Assembly: GCF_004342005.1 (NCBI RefSeq)
Contig: NZ_SMBX01000002.1
Location: 372,001-436,000 of the forward strand
From: Paracandidimonas soli
Lineage (GTDB): Bacteria > Pseudomonadota > Gammaproteobacteria > Burkholderiales > Burkholderiaceae_B
Direction: 5' to 3'
Length of the DNA: 64,000 nt
Part shown: in pieces, positions 37,746-48,115 of the stretch
Numbering within the stretch: position 1 is the first letter of the stretch
How the letters are laid out: each line of letters begins with the position of its first letter
The notes under the pieces: model-generated
What the model saw: the letters and a program-made list of their open reading frames with translations, nothing else
Told to the model about the DNA's origin: nothing
Database searches by the model: none
Position numbers and translations under genes: made by a program

Positions 37746-38288
37746 TTATTGGTCGCTGGCGCCGGCCGCCTGCTTCCTGTCGCGGCGCATGCGCAGCAGC
37801 TCGTCCAGTATGAGGAGGGCCGCGCCGCACGTAATGGCGATATCCGCCACGTTGAAGGCCGGGAAATACCAGTCGTTCCAGTAGAAAAGCAGGAAATCGA
37901 CGACATGACCATGATACAGGCGATCCGCGAGATTGCCGATGGCCCCGCCAAGGATGAGACTGAGCGACGTGCAGAACAGGGTCTGCCCGGGATGTCTGCG
38001 CAGCAGATGCAGGATCAGCACCGACGCGCCCAGCGCGATGCCGGTGAACAGCCAGCGCTGCCAGCCTTCGCCCGACGCCAGGAAGCTGAAGGCGGCGCCC
38101 CTGTTGTAGAGCAGCGTGAAGTCGAAGACCGGCAGCAGCGGCCAGCGCTCGCCATATGCCAGCTGCGTGTCGAAATACAGCTTGGTCAATTGATCGAGGA
38201 CGATGATGCCGAGCGCGACGAGCAGCCAGAACAGGAAGGGTTTTCCTGTCGCTGCCCGCTCATCGCGGGGAGATGCCTGGTCAGGCAT
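37746..38288 (-). CDS. lspA: Lipoprotein signal peptidase
   Basis: A 180-residue signal peptidase II with four transmembrane helices. The catalytic aspartates are in [11 protein letters not shown] and [10 protein letters not shown], and the N-terminal [11 protein letters not shown] motif and [11 protein letters not shown] are conserved. It removes signal peptides from prolipoproteins in the inner membrane. The ATG at 38288 overlaps the end of ileS by 8 nt, giving translational coupling. Confidence 0.95.
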   Translation of the reverse strand: MPDQASPRDERAATGKPFLFWLLVALGIIVLDQLTKLYFDTQLAYGERWPLLPVFDFTLLYNRGAAFSFLASGEGWQRWLFTGIALGASVLILHLLRRHPGQTLFCTSLSLILGGAIGNLADRLYHGHVVDFLLFYWNDWYFPAFNVADIAITCGAALLILDELLRMRRDRKQAAGASDQ

Positions 38289-41124
38289 GGCTGCGGTCTT
38301 CCGTCTTGCCATTCAGCGTATCGGCGCAGCGGCCGCAGAGTTCCGGATGCTCCGGATCCTGGCCGACCTCGGGACGGTGGTGCCAGCAGCGGCCGCACTT
38401 GTCGTGCGACGAGGGCGTGACCACGATGCGCGGCGTTTCGTCTTCGCTGCGATGCACGGTGGCGCGCGACGTGATCAGGACGAAGCGCAGATCGTCTTCC
38501 AGTGCTGCCAGGACATCGTAGTCCTCGCCGCCAGCATGGATGTCGATTTCCGCGGCCAGGGACGAGCCGATATTGCCGGCGGAGCGGACGTCCTCGATAC
38601 TGCGCATGACGTTGGCGCGGATGGCGCGCAGGCGCTCCCAGGCGGCAATCAGCGCAGTGTCGCTTGCCGGGTCGGGCAAGGGTTGGAACAGCTCGGTGAA
38701 GATCGTGGCGCCGGCCTTTTCGCCGTGCAGCGCTTTCCAGGCTTCTTCGGCCGTAAACGACAGGATGGGCGCCAGCAGCTTCAGCAGGGCCTGCGTCAGC
38801 TGATACAACGCGGTCTGGGCCGAGCGGCGGGCCAGGCTGTCCTTGCCCGTGATGTAGAGCCTGTCCTTCAGCACGTCGAGGTAGAACGCGCCCAGGTCCT
38901 CCGAACAGAAGATCTGCAGCCGGGCCACGGCGGGGTGGAACTCGTAGCGTTCGTACAGGGGCAGGACCTCGGCCTGCATCTGCGCAGTCATCAGCAGGGC
39001 GTAGCGGTCGATGTCGAACAATTGCCCGTAGGGAACCGCATGCTGCTCGGGATCGAAGTCGGCCAGGTTGCCCAGCAGGAACTTCAGCGTATTGCGGATG
39101 CGGCGATAGCCTTCGACCACGCGCTTGAGGATTTCGTCGGAGATGGACAGCTCGCCGGAGTAGTCCGTGGATGCGGTCCACAGGCGCAGGATCTCCGCGC
39201 CCAGGGAGTCGGCGATCTTCTGCGGGAAAATGACGTTGCCGATCGATTTGCTCATCTTGCGGCCGTCCCCGTCCACCACGAAGCCGTGCGTCAACAAGGC
39301 CTTGTAGGGCGGGCGGCCATACAGCATGCAGCCGGTCAGCAGCGAGGAGTGGAACCAGCCGCGATGCTGGTCCGACCCTTCCAGGTAGAGGTCGGCGGGC
39401 CATTGCAGCGATTCGCCATGCGAACCCTTGATGGCGTGGTCCTGGCCGCCCAGCACGGTGGCGTGGGTCGTGCCGGAATCGAACCAGACGTCCAGCGTGT
39501 CGCGGTTTTTTTCGTACTGGTCGGCTTCGTCGCCCAGCAGTTCGCGCGGATCCAGGGATTGCCAGGCTTCGATGCCATGGGCTTCGATGCGTTGCGCCAC
39601 CTGTTCGATCAGCTCGGGAGTACGGGGATGGAGCTGGCCGGTTTCCTTGTGCACGAAGAATGCCATGGGCACGCCCCACTGGCGCTGGCGCGACAAGGTC
39701 CAGTCGGGCCGGTTGGCGATCATGGCGTGCAGGCGGGCCTTGCCCCAGGCGGGGTAGAAGGCGGTCGCCTCGATGCCTTCGAGCGCGGATTCACGCAGGC
39801 TCTTGCCGCCGTCGGCCGGCGTGCGGTCCATGCCTGCGAACCACTGGCTGGTGGCGCGGTAGATGACGGGAGACTTGTGGCGCCAGCAATGCATGTAGCT
39901 GTGCACGTGGTTTTCGGACTTGAGCAGGACACCGGCGGTTTGCAGCGCATGCACGATCCTGGGGTTGGCGTCCCAGATGGTCAGGCCGCCGAACAGCGGC
40001 AGGCTTTCGGCATAGCGGCCGTCGGCCAGGACTGGGCTGATGATGTCGTCGTCGGCCAGGCCGTGCTGCTTGCAGGAAATGAAGTCTTCCACGCCATAGG
40101 CGGGCGCCGAGTGCACGATGCCGGTACCCGTGTCCAGCGTGACGTAGTCCGCGAGGTAGATGGGCGAGGTGCGGCGGTAGCCTTCGTGGACGTCGTGCAG
40201 CGGATGGCGGAAGCGGATGCCGTCGAGCGCCGCGCCTGGCGCCGTGGCGATGACGCTGGCCGACAGCTTCCACTCGTCCAGGCAGGCTGCGACGCGATCT
40301 TCGGCGATCAGCAGCAACTCTCCCGTTTCGCGGGGCTGGTCCAGCCTGACCAGCGCGTAGCTGATCTCGGGATGCACATTCAGCGCCTGGTTGGCGGGAA
40401 TGGTCCAGGGCGTTGTGGTCCATATGACCAGCGCGCCGTCGGCAACGGACGGCAAGCCGAATGCAGCGGCCAGGCGTGCCGGTTCGTCGAACGGGAATGC
40501 AGTATGGATGGCGGGATCCTTGCGGTCTGCGTATTCGACTTCTGCCTCGGCCAGCGCGGAAGCGCAGTCGAAGCACCAGTTGACGGGTTTCAGGCCGCGG
40601 TAGACGTAGCCTTTTTCCAGGATCTTGCCCAGCGCGCGAAGCTCGTCGGCTTCGTTGCTGAAGTTCATGGTCAGGTAGGGATGGTCCCAGTCGGCCAGCA
40701 CGCCCAGGCGCTTGAAGTCCTTGCGCTGGCGGTCGATCTGCTCCAGCGCATAGGCGCGGGCCTTGGCCTGGACTTCGGCGACCGGCAGGTGCTTGCCGTA
40801 TTTCTTTTCGATCTGGATCTCGATGGGCATGCCGTGGCAGTCCCAGCCGGGCACGTAGTGCGCGTCATAGCCGGCCATGTTGCGGCTCTTGACGATGATG
40901 TCCTTCAGTATCTTGTTGACTGCATGGCCAATGTGGATGTCGCCGTTCGCATAGGGAGGACCATCGTGCAGCACGAAGCGCGGGCGGCCCTTGCAGGCGG
41001 CGCGGATGGCTGCGTAGATCTTGTTGCTCTCCCATTCGGCAATCCAGCCGGGTTCGCGTTTGGCCAGATCGCCCCGCATGGGAAACGGGGAATCGGGAAG
41101 GTTCAGCGTGTTTTTATAGTCCAT
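38281..41124 (-). CDS. ileS: Isoleucyl-tRNA synthetase
   Basis: A 947-residue class I synthetase. The HIGH signature is in [19 protein letters not shown] (residues about 58-76), and KMSKS in [18 protein letters not shown]. The editing domain starts around [14 protein letters not shown]. The C-terminal zinc motif [12 protein letters not shown]...[10 protein letters not shown] is present. The start at 41124 ([12 protein letters not shown]) is standard; it overlaps ribF by 11 nt. A very long open frame on the opposite strand is a shadow of codon bias. Confidence 0.97.
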   Translation of the reverse strand: MDYKNTLNLPDSPFPMRGDLAKREPGWIAEWESNKIYAAIRAACKGRPRFVLHDGPPYANGDIHIGHAVNKILKDIIVKSRNMAGYDAHYVPGWDCHGMPIEIQIEKKYGKHLPVAEVQAKARAYALEQIDRQRKDFKRLGVLADWDHPYLTMNFSNEADELRALGKILEKGYVYRGLKPVNWCFDCASALAEAEVEYADRKDPAIHTAFPFDEPARLAAAFGLPSVADGALVIWTTTPWTIPANQALNVHPEISYALVRLDQPRETGELLLIAEDRVAACLDEWKLSASVIATAPGAALDGIRFRHPLHDVHEGYRRTSPIYLADYVTLDTGTGIVHSAPAYGVEDFISCKQHGLADDDIISPVLADGRYAESLPLFGGLTIWDANPRIVHALQTAGVLLKSENHVHSYMHCWRHKSPVIYRATSQWFAGMDRTPADGGKSLRESALEGIEATAFYPAWGKARLHAMIANRPDWTLSRQRQWGVPMAFFVHKETGQLHPRTPELIEQVAQRIEAHGIEAWQSLDPRELLGDEADQYEKNRDTLDVWFDSGTTHATVLGGQDHAIKGSHGESLQWPADLYLEGSDQHRGWFHSSLLTGCMLYGRPPYKALLTHGFVVDGDGRKMSKSIGNVIFPQKIADSLGAEILRLWTASTDYSGELSISDEILKRVVEGYRRIRNTLKFLLGNLADFDPEQHAVPYGQLFDIDRYALLMTAQMQAEVLPLYERYEFHPAVARLQIFCSEDLGAFYLDVLKDRLYITGKDSLARRSAQTALYQLTQALLKLLAPILSFTAEEAWKALHGEKAGATIFTELFQPLPDPASDTALIAAWERLRAIRANVMRSIEDVRSAGNIGSSLAAEIDIHAGGEDYDVLAALEDDLRFVLITSRATVHRSEDETPRIVVTPSSHDKCGRCWHHRPEVGQDPEHPELCGRCADTLNGKTEDRSHA

Positions 41125-42079
41125 GGATGGCGAAATAGTCGCGTGCGCCACGCACATCGCTGGCAATGGCGGCAGTCAGTGTGGGAAGGTCGGGGAATTT
41201 CTCTTCGTCCCGCAGGTATCTGAGGAATTCTACAGACGCGAGTTTACCGTATGCGTCCAGGCTGCGGTCGAGCAAGTGTGTTTCCAGCAGCAATGCGCCG
41301 CCGTCGGCCACCGTGGGGCGCACGCCAAGGCTGGCCACGCCGGCCAGCGGCTCGTCGGCCAGTCCGTGCACGCGCACCACGTAGATGCCGGAGCGTGCCG
41401 CGCAGGGGTCGGGAACCCGCAGGTTCAGCGTGGGGAAGCCGATGGTGCGTCCCAGCTTGCGGCCGTGAATGACGTGGCCGCTGATGCGGAACGGCGCTCC
41501 CAGCAGGGCCCGGGCCCGCTCCAGTTCGCCCACGGCCAGCGCAGTCCGCACATCGGTGCTGGAAATGCGGCGCTCGTGGCTGTCGGTGACGTCGGCAATG
41601 GTCTGGACGGAAAAACCGTAGCGTTCGCCGGCCTGGCGCAGAAGGGCGATGTCGCCGGCTCGCTTGTTGCCGAAGCGGAAATCCTCGCCGACCAGCAGCC
41701 AGCGGGTGTTGAGTCCGTCGACCAGCAGGCGCGAAATGAAGGTTTCCGGCGAAAGCTCGGCGAAGGCCTGGTTGAAGCGGACGAGCGCAATCTGTTCGAT
41801 GCCTTCGCCCGCCAGCAGCGCGACCTTGTCGCGCAGGCTGCTGATCTGCGTGGGGATCAGCTCGGGCCGCTGGGCCCGCCGGGCAAAGAAAGCCCGGGGA
41901 TGAGGGGAGAACGTCATGACGGTCGGGCAGAGCGAGTGCTCGGCGGCCGCAGCGCGCAGACAGGAGAGGATGGCGCGGTGCCCCAGGTGAACGCCGTCGA
42001 AATTGCCGATCGTCACGGCGCTGGGGCGGCGTGTGTCGTGGCGGGGGAGATGGCGGTAGATGCTCGGCGTAGGTTTCAC
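41114..42079 (-). CDS. ribF: Bifunctional riboflavin kinase / FAD synthetase
   Basis: A 321-residue enzyme making FMN and FAD. The N-terminal nucleotidyltransferase domain has [20 protein letters not shown] (residues about 22-41). The kinase domain has [20 protein letters not shown] (about 196-215). The start is a GTG at 42079 without a clear SD; no better start fits the conserved N-terminus. It is the first gene of the ribF-ileS-lspA-coaBC-dut unit and diverges from purN with only 46 nt between start codons. Confidence 0.94.
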   Translation of the reverse strand: MKPTPSIYRHLPRHDTRRPSAVTIGNFDGVHLGHRAILSCLRAAAAEHSLCPTVMTFSPHPRAFFARRAQRPELIPTQISSLRDKVALLAGEGIEQIALVRFNQAFAELSPETFISRLLVDGLNTRWLLVGEDFRFGNKRAGDIALLRQAGERYGFSVQTIADVTDSHERRISSTDVRTALAVGELERARALLGAPFRISGHVIHGRKLGRTIGFPTLNLRVPDPCAARSGIYVVRVHGLADEPLAGVASLGVRPTVADGGALLLETHLLDRSLDAYGKLASVEFLRYLRDEEKFPDLPTLTAAIASDVRGARDYFAIHGL

Positions 42080-42125
42080 GGCAAAAGATTACAATCCCGT
42101 TTTTGCTGAATCTGGAATTGTAGTC

Positions 42126-42818
42126 TTGGACGCAACAAATTCTGAAACACGGCGGTTCGTGATCCTGATTTCCGGCCGCGGATCGAATATGCAGGCGCTG
42201 GTGAAGGTTCTGGCCGATCCCGCGCTGAAGGCCCGGGTGTGCGCGGTCATCTCCAACCGGCCGGATGCTTCGGGCCTGGAGTGGGCGCGCCGGCAGGGAC
42301 TGGAAACCGTGGCGCTGGATCACCGCGCCTATGCTTCGCGCGAGCTGTTCGATGCCGCCCTGGGGGATGCGGTTGCGTCCTTCCGGCCGGACTACATTCT
42401 GCTGGCAGGCTTCATGCGGGTGCTGACCGATGCCTTCGTGCAGCGCTTCGAGCGCCGCATCGTCAACATCCATCCTTCGCTGCTGCCCGCGTTTCCGGGC
42501 ATGCATACCCATCGCCAGGCGCTGGCGGCGGGCGTGGCATGGCACGGCTGCACGGTGCATTTCGTCACTCCCGTGCTGGATCACGGTCCCATCATCGCCC
42601 AGGCGGCAGTGCCGGTCGAGGCGCACGACAGCGAGGAAACCCTGGCGCAGCGCGTGCTGCAAGTGGAGCACCCCCTCTATGCACGTGCGGCGCGCTGGCT
42701 CGCGCAGGGCAGTGTATCGCTGGACGGTCAGGGCAGGGTATCGATCACAGGAAATCCGATGCGGTCCTTCTGGCTGGCGGCGGACGAAGGGCGCATTGCG
42801 CCGGGAGAGCAGGAATGA
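42126..42818 (+). CDS. purN: Phosphoribosylglycinamide formyltransferase
   Basis: A 230-residue formyltransferase for step 3 of purine synthesis. It begins RRFVILISGRGSNMQALV (phosphate loop) and contains LLAGFMRVLTDAFVQRF, NIHPSLLPAFPGMHTHRQAL (catalytic Asn/His) and VLDHGPIIAQAAVPV. The start is uncertain: TTG at 42126 gives a normal short N-terminus, while an ATG at 42060 would overlap ribF. The stop overlaps the rsmB ATG (ATGA). Confidence 0.94.
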   Translation: MDATNSETRRFVILISGRGSNMQALVKVLADPALKARVCAVISNRPDASGLEWARRQGLETVALDHRAYASRELFDAALGDAVASFRPDYILLAGFMRVLTDAFVQRFERRIVNIHPSLLPAFPGMHTHRQALAAGVAWHGCTVHFVTPVLDHGPIIAQAAVPVEAHDSEETLAQRVLQVEHPLYARAARWLAQGSVSLDGQGRVSITGNPMRSFWLAADEGRIAPGEQE

Positions 42819-44230
42819 GCCGTACGACGACAGACAAGGGCAGGGATCGCCGCAGGCTGGCGGGAAAGCCCGCTCCAGGAAAATCGATGCGCCGTACCGG
42901 TGCCGCTGACGCGGGCGCGGAACGCAGGGACATCGTGGCGGTTCGCATCGAGCAGGTGCGCGAAGTACTGGGCGAGGTGCTGCAATGGAGCCTGCCCGCG
43001 GACGCGGTATTGTCGCGCTGGCTGCGCCAGAATCCCAAGCTGGGTTCCAGGGATCGCAGCGAGGTGGCCGACGCGGTATTCGACGTGCTGCGCCATCTGC
43101 GCCGCTACAGGCACTATGCGCAAAGCGGCTCGGGGCCGGCGGCCCGCCGCCTGGCCGTTCTGGGGCTGGCGAGTACGCTGGGCGCCGAGCGCCTGATGCA
43201 GAGCCTGGGCGATGCGGAGCAGGGCTGGCTGTCGCATGTGCTTGCCATACGTCCCGATACGCTGCCTCGCGGGGTCAGATACAGTCTGCCGGACTGGCTG
43301 GACGAGAAACTGGGCGGCATGGCCGATGCCGAGGCTCTGATGGAGGCGCTGAATCAGAATGCGCCGCTGGACATCCGGGTCAATCCCCTGAAAACCTCAC
43401 GGGACGAAGTTCTGGGGCAGTTGCAGGAAGACGCTTACGCGGCCTGCGCGGCGCAGGCCACGCCTTATTCACCCTGGGGCATCCGTCTGCAGGGCAGGCC
43501 GCCCCTTAACCGCTGGAAGCTGTTCGAGAAGGGCGAGATCGAGGTGCAGGACGAGGGCAGCCAGCTCCTGGCGGCCCTGGTGGCGCCGAAGCGTGGCGAA
43601 ATGATCATCGATTATTGCGCGGGCGCGGGCGGAAAGACGCTCCTGATCGGCGCCCTGATGCGTTCGACCGGACGGCTGTATGCATTTGACGTGTCCGCGC
43701 CCAGGCTGGCGCGCGCCAAGCCCAGGCTGGCGCGCAGCGGGCTGTCCAATGTGGTGCCGGTCGTCATCAGCACGGGCAACGACACCCGGGTGGGACGCCT
43801 GCGGGGCAAGGCGCATCGCGTGCTGGTGGATGCGCCCTGCAGCGGCATCGGCACCCTGAGGCGGAATCCCGACCTGAAGTGGCGCCAGCACCCGGAATCG
43901 GTGGGAGAACTGCTGAAGACGCAGGCGCAGATCCTGCGCCAGGCGGCCCGCTGCGTGAAGCCGGGAGGGCGCCTGGTCTATGCGACCTGCAGTCTCCTGC
44001 CGGAGGAAAACGAGCAGCAGGTGATGCGCTTCCTTGAGGAAAACCCCGCATTTCGCCTGCGCAACGCGGGCGAAATCCTTGCGGACCGCTGCCAGGGCCT
44101 GGCAATGGAGGACGATTTCCTGCGCCTGCGGCCGGATGCGCATGGCACGGACGGCTTTTTTGCCGCTGTGCTGGAGCGTACGCAGGAGAGCACGCAGGTT
44201 GTTGATTTTGAAGAAAAAACAACAAATTAA
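42815..44230 (+). CDS. rsmB: RsmB-type RNA (cytosine-5-)-methyltransferase
   Basis: A 471-residue RsmB/NSUN family methyltransferase. A basic N-terminus leads into a helical NusB-like region. The SAM motif is IIDYCAGAGGKTLLIGAL (residues about 264-281). The catalytic Cys pair is in VDAPCSGIGTLRRNPDLKW and YATCSLLPEENEQQV. The likely target is 16S rRNA C967 if orthologous to RsmB, but other m5C methyltransferases are alternatives. It is translationally coupled to purN. Confidence 0.88.
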   Translation: MSRTTTDKGRDRRRLAGKPAPGKSMRRTGAADAGAERRDIVAVRIEQVREVLGEVLQWSLPADAVLSRWLRQNPKLGSRDRSEVADAVFDVLRHLRRYRHYAQSGSGPAARRLAVLGLASTLGAERLMQSLGDAEQGWLSHVLAIRPDTLPRGVRYSLPDWLDEKLGGMADAEALMEALNQNAPLDIRVNPLKTSRDEVLGQLQEDAYAACAAQATPYSPWGIRLQGRPPLNRWKLFEKGEIEVQDEGSQLLAALVAPKRGEMIIDYCAGAGGKTLLIGALMRSTGRLYAFDVSAPRLARAKPRLARSGLSNVVPVVISTGNDTRVGRLRGKAHRVLVDAPCSGIGTLRRNPDLKWRQHPESVGELLKTQAQILRQAARCVKPGGRLVYATCSLLPEENEQQVMRFLEENPAFRLRNAGEILADRCQGLAMEDDFLRLRPDAHGTDGFFAAVLERTQESTQVVDFEEKTTN

Positions 44231-44348
44231 GAGAGTGTCGCAGGGGGTGTGGGGAAAAACTGCCTGAACTTGACCGTCATTCCATTGTCATAGAGGCTGT
44301 TAACGGGATACACTTTTCCTGTTCTTCTATTAAAGGCCCATCAGCCCT

Positions 44349-45557
44349 ATGGACTCCATCCTTGCGTTCCTTTCCGGCGGCCTGCTTCAGTTGGCTTGGT
44401 GGAAAGTTGTCATCATCACCCTGGTGCTGACGCATATCACCATCATCTCCGTCACGGTCTTCCTGCATCGCAGCCAGGCGCACCGCGGGCTCGACCTGCA
44501 TCCCGCCGTCATGCATTTCTTCAGGTTCTGGCTCTGGATGACGACGGGCATGGTTACCAAGGAATGGGTTGCCATCCACCGCAAGCACCACGCCAAGGTG
44601 GAGCGCGAAGGCGATCCCCATTCGCCCATGGTGTTCGGGCTGAGCAAAGTCTTCTTCCGCGGCGCCGAGCTGTACCGCGAAGAGGCGACCAATCCGGAAA
44701 CGCTCAAGCGCTTCGGCCACGGCACTCCCGACGACTGGATCGAGCGCAAGCTGTATTCGCGCCACAGCCTGCTGGGCATCATGATCATGCTGGGCATCGA
44801 CCTGGCGCTCTTCGGCGTGCTGGGCCTGGCGGTATGGGCCGTGCAGATGGCATGGATTCCGTTCTGGGCCGCCGGCGTGGTCAACGGTCTGGGCCACTTC
44901 TGGGGCTACCGCAACTATGCCAGCCCGGACACCAGCACCAATGTCGCTCCCTGGGGCATCATCATCGGCGGCGAAGAACTGCACAACAACCACCATGCCT
45001 ACGGCACGTCGGCCAAGTTTTCCGCCAAGTGGTACGAATTCGACCTGGGCTGGGGCTATATCCGCGCCCTGGAGCTCCTCGGCCTTGCCAAGGTGAAGAA
45101 GCGTGCACCCAAGCTCAAGCTGGAGCCGGTGACGGACGCCGACCCCATCAGCCTCAACACCCTGAATGGCGTCATCACGCACCGTTACGAGATCCTGGCC
45201 CGCTATACCAGGCTGATCAAGAAGGCCGTCAGCGAGGAACTCGAGCGCCTGAAGCCGGCAGACCAGATGAACAACGCTTTCGTCTCGCTCAAGCAGGCGG
45301 GCAAGTGGCTGACCCAGCCGGACGCCAGCGAACTGGCACCGGAACAGCGTGTCGCGGTCGACACCGTGCTGGCGCAGAACAAGTCGCTGTCCACCCTGGT
45401 GCAGATGCGCCAGGAGCTGGAGCGCGTCTGGGAAAGCTCCAGCGCCACCAGCGAGCAGCTCCTGCATGACCTCCAGGCCTGGTGCCAGCGCGCGCAGCAA
45501 AGCGGCATCGAAAGCCTGCAGGAATTCGCCAGCCGCCTGCGCCGCTACGCGGCATGA
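44349..45557 (+). CDS. Membrane fatty acid (acyl-CoA) desaturase
   Basis: A 402-residue di-iron desaturase. The three His boxes are HRSQAH (about residue 40), HRKHH (about 78) and HNNHH (about 215), separated by hydrophobic helices. WGYRNYASPDTSTN marks the acyl-CoA desaturase family. It introduces a double bond using oxygen, probably in membrane acyl chains. The C-terminal 120 residues are helical and Gln/Glu-rich, longer than in minimal desaturases. The stop overlaps the helicase ATG. Confidence 0.92.
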   Translation: MDSILAFLSGGLLQLAWWKVVIITLVLTHITIISVTVFLHRSQAHRGLDLHPAVMHFFRFWLWMTTGMVTKEWVAIHRKHHAKVEREGDPHSPMVFGLSKVFFRGAELYREEATNPETLKRFGHGTPDDWIERKLYSRHSLLGIMIMLGIDLALFGVLGLAVWAVQMAWIPFWAAGVVNGLGHFWGYRNYASPDTSTNVAPWGIIIGGEELHNNHHAYGTSAKFSAKWYEFDLGWGYIRALELLGLAKVKKRAPKLKLEPVTDADPISLNTLNGVITHRYEILARYTRLIKKAVSEELERLKPADQMNNAFVSLKQAGKWLTQPDASELAPEQRVAVDTVLAQNKSLSTLVQMRQELERVWESSSATSEQLLHDLQAWCQRAQQSGIESLQEFASRLRRYAA

Positions 45558-47845
45558 TCGAAGGGCTCAATCCCCAGCAACAGGCCGCCGTTACTCTTTC
45601 CTCCGAGCACGCGCTGGTTCTCGCCGGCGCGGGCAGCGGCAAGACGCGTGTGCTGACGACACGCATGGCGTGGCTCATCCAGACGGGGCAGGCAAGTCCT
45701 TACAGCCTGCTGGCCGTCACATTCACGAACAAAGCGGCGCGCGAGATGCTGACCAGGCTCTCGGCCATGCTGCCCATTCATACCCGCGGGCTTTGGGTAG
45801 GCACGTTCCACGGGCTGTGCAATCGCCTGCTGCGGGCGCACCATCGCGACGCGGGCCTGTCGCAGACCTTCCAGATACTAGACAGCGCCGATCAGCTGTC
45901 GGCGATCAAGCGCCTGCTGAAGAACGAAGGCATCGACGATGAAAAGTACCCTCCCAGGGATATGCAGTATTTCATCAACGGGGCCAAGGAACAGGGCGAG
46001 CGTCCGGACGACATGGAGGCCTGGGATCCGCACCGCAGGCGCCAGATCGACATCTATCGCCTGTACCAGGAGCAGTGCGAGCGCGAGGGCGTGGTCGATT
46101 TCGCCGAGCTGCTGCTGCGAGCCTATGAACTGCTGGTGCGCAATGCGCCGATCCGCGAGCATTACCAGCGCCGCTTCAGCCATATCCTGGTCGACGAGTT
46201 CCAGGACACCAATGCCCTGCAGTATCGCTGGCTGACGCTGCTTGCCGGCGCAGGCGCGCCGATCTTCGCCGTCGGCGACGATGATCAGTCCATCTACGCC
46301 TTCCGCGGAGCCGACGTCGGCAACATGAAGGATTTCGAGCGCAATTACGCCAGGGGCCGTGTGATACGCCTGGAGCAGAATTATCGCTCTTCGGGCCACA
46401 TCCTCGATTGCGCGAATGCGCTGATCTCCAACAACGAGGACAGGCTGGGCAAGAATCTCTGGACCGACTCGGGCCATGGCGAACCGGTGCGCATCATTGA
46501 GCAGCCGTCGGACCAGCTCGAGGCGCAATGGATCGTGGATGAGATCAAGGCGCAGATCGATGATGGCAGCCTGCGCCAGGAAATTGCCGTGCTGTACCGC
46601 AGCAATGCGCAGTCGCGCATGGTCGAGCATGCGCTGTTCCGCGCCGCCATTCCCTATAAGGTCTATGGCGGCCTGCGTTTCTTCGAGCGGCAGGAGATCA
46701 AGCATGCGCTGGCCTATCTGCGGCTGCTGGATAATCCGCACGACGACACTTCTTGGTTGCGGGTCGTCAATTTTCCGGCGCGCGGCATCGGCGCACGCAC
46801 GCTGGAGCAGCTTGGCGATCTGGCGCGCGAGCACGGTATCAGCCTGTTCCGCGCAGTGCCGTTCGTGCCCGGGAAGGGCGGCGGCAATCTGGCGGCGTTC
46901 GTGCAGCGCATCCAGGAAATGCGTTTCGAGGCGCAATCCCTGAGCCTGCCGGAGCTGATCGAGCATGTGTTGCACCATAGCGGCCTGCTGACGCACTACT
47001 TGAACGACAAAGAGGGCGCGGACCGCATCGAGAACCTGAAGGAACTGGTGAATGCCGCGGCCATGTTCGCGGCCGAAGAGAACATGGAGGGCTTGCCTGC
47101 TGGCGTTGCCGTGCAGATGCCCGGAGTCGGCGCCGAGCCTTCGGACACTGAGGACGATCCTTTCGGCCTGGCGGACAGCGGGCTCACGGTGGCGGCGGCG
47201 CTTTCGCCGCTGGCGGCGTTCCTGACGCATGCTTCGCTGGAGGCCGGAGAAAACCAGGCGCAGGCGGGTCAGGACGCGATCCAGCTGATGACTGTCCACG
47301 CGGCGAAGGGGCTGGAGTTCGATACGGTGTTCGTCACCGGCCTGGAAGAGGGGCTGTTCCCGCATGAGAACAGCATTCTGGAGCAGGGAGGGCTGGAGGA
47401 GGAGCGCCGGCTGATGTATGTGGCCATTACGCGCGCCCGCAAGAAGCTGTATGTCACGCTGGCGCAAAGCCGAATGCTGCATGGCAAGACGCGCTATGCG
47501 ATGCGTTCGCGCTTCCTGGATGAGCTGCCCGATGCGCATGTGAAGTGGCTGAGTCCGAAGGTTCGGCAGCGGATGCCGGAGAGCGGCTGGCACGGCGATG
47601 CGTATAGTCGGCCGTCGACGAATGCGATTGCGCCGATGGCGCCCAGGAGGGCGAGCTCGGGTGTGACGGTGGGCGAGCAGCATTTCCGCATCGGCACGGG
47701 GGTGGCGCATCCTCGGTTTGGCGAGGGCACTGTCATTGGTTTGAGCGGCAGCGGCCAGGATGCGCAGGCGCAGATCCAGTTCCGGGATGTGGGGCTGAAG
47801 ACGCTCGCGCTGGGCGTGGCCAAGCTGACGATACTGGTGGCCTGA
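45554..47845 (+). CDS. uvrD: UvrD/PcrA-type SF1 DNA helicase
   Basis: A 763-residue 3'-5' helicase. Motif I is LVLAGAGSGKTRVL (residues about 21-34), Ia VTFTNKAAREM, II VDEFQDTN, III GDDDQSIYAFRGA, IV RLEQNYRSS, V TVHAAKGLEFDTVFVTGLEE, and VI RRLMYVAITRARK. It acts in nucleotide excision and mismatch repair or in replication-fork maintenance. The ATG at 45554 overlaps the desaturase stop (ATGA), which is an odd pairing. The C-terminal FGEGTVIGLSGSG domain resembles the UvrD tail that binds partner proteins. PcrA/Rep are alternatives. Confidence 0.93.
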   Translation: MIEGLNPQQQAAVTLSSEHALVLAGAGSGKTRVLTTRMAWLIQTGQASPYSLLAVTFTNKAAREMLTRLSAMLPIHTRGLWVGTFHGLCNRLLRAHHRDAGLSQTFQILDSADQLSAIKRLLKNEGIDDEKYPPRDMQYFINGAKEQGERPDDMEAWDPHRRRQIDIYRLYQEQCEREGVVDFAELLLRAYELLVRNAPIREHYQRRFSHILVDEFQDTNALQYRWLTLLAGAGAPIFAVGDDDQSIYAFRGADVGNMKDFERNYARGRVIRLEQNYRSSGHILDCANALISNNEDRLGKNLWTDSGHGEPVRIIEQPSDQLEAQWIVDEIKAQIDDGSLRQEIAVLYRSNAQSRMVEHALFRAAIPYKVYGGLRFFERQEIKHALAYLRLLDNPHDDTSWLRVVNFPARGIGARTLEQLGDLAREHGISLFRAVPFVPGKGGGNLAAFVQRIQEMRFEAQSLSLPELIEHVLHHSGLLTHYLNDKEGADRIENLKELVNAAAMFAAEENMEGLPAGVAVQMPGVGAEPSDTEDDPFGLADSGLTVAAALSPLAAFLTHASLEAGENQAQAGQDAIQLMTVHAAKGLEFDTVFVTGLEEGLFPHENSILEQGGLEEERRLMYVAITRARKKLYVTLAQSRMLHGKTRYAMRSRFLDELPDAHVKWLSPKVRQRMPESGWHGDAYSRPSTNAIAPMAPRRASSGVTVGEQHFRIGTGVAHPRFGEGTVIGLSGSGQDAQAQIQFRDVGLKTLALGVAKLTILVA

Positions 47846-47921
47846 GCGCTTTCTGGAACACAGGGCCTTGGCCGCTCGGTTTATTAGTCAGGCCATGTCT
47901 TCAGGCGGAAGTGCTAACCCG

Positions 47922-48044
47922 CCTGCTGTCGGGCAGTGCCATCCAGGCCCAGTCGGTCGGCTCGGGCGCGCCAGCAGGCGCCCTCGGCCCCGTTGGGGCT
48001 TCCCTCCCTCCAATGTGCCTGGATGGCACTGCCCGACAGCAGGC
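47922..48044. repeat. Long perfect inverted repeat (28-bp arms)
   Basis: Arms 47922-47949 and 48017-48044 are perfectly complementary over 28 bp and separated by 67 nt. The spacer contains a second smaller palindrome (GGGCGC...GCGCCC). It sits in the 270-nt gap between the convergent uvrD and the membrane-protein gene, ending 72 nt from the latter's stop. It could be a transcription terminator pair, a REP/MITE-type element or a cruciform. No flanking target duplication is obvious. Confidence 0.9.
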
Positions 48045-48115
48045 TAGACATCGGTGGCCAGGCGGGCCAGGCGCTCGCTGGCATCGATCAGCACACTTAT
48101 GCCTTCGATTCTCGC

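Noticed and set aside
38203-41223. A 1006-codon open frame opposite ileS
   Set aside because: It lies fully antisense to a strongly conserved synthetase with all its motifs. Long antisense frames arise from GC-rich third positions; the translated sequence has no recognisable domain.
45878-47710. A 610-codon frame opposite uvrD
   Set aside because: Antisense shadow of the helicase; no domain signature.
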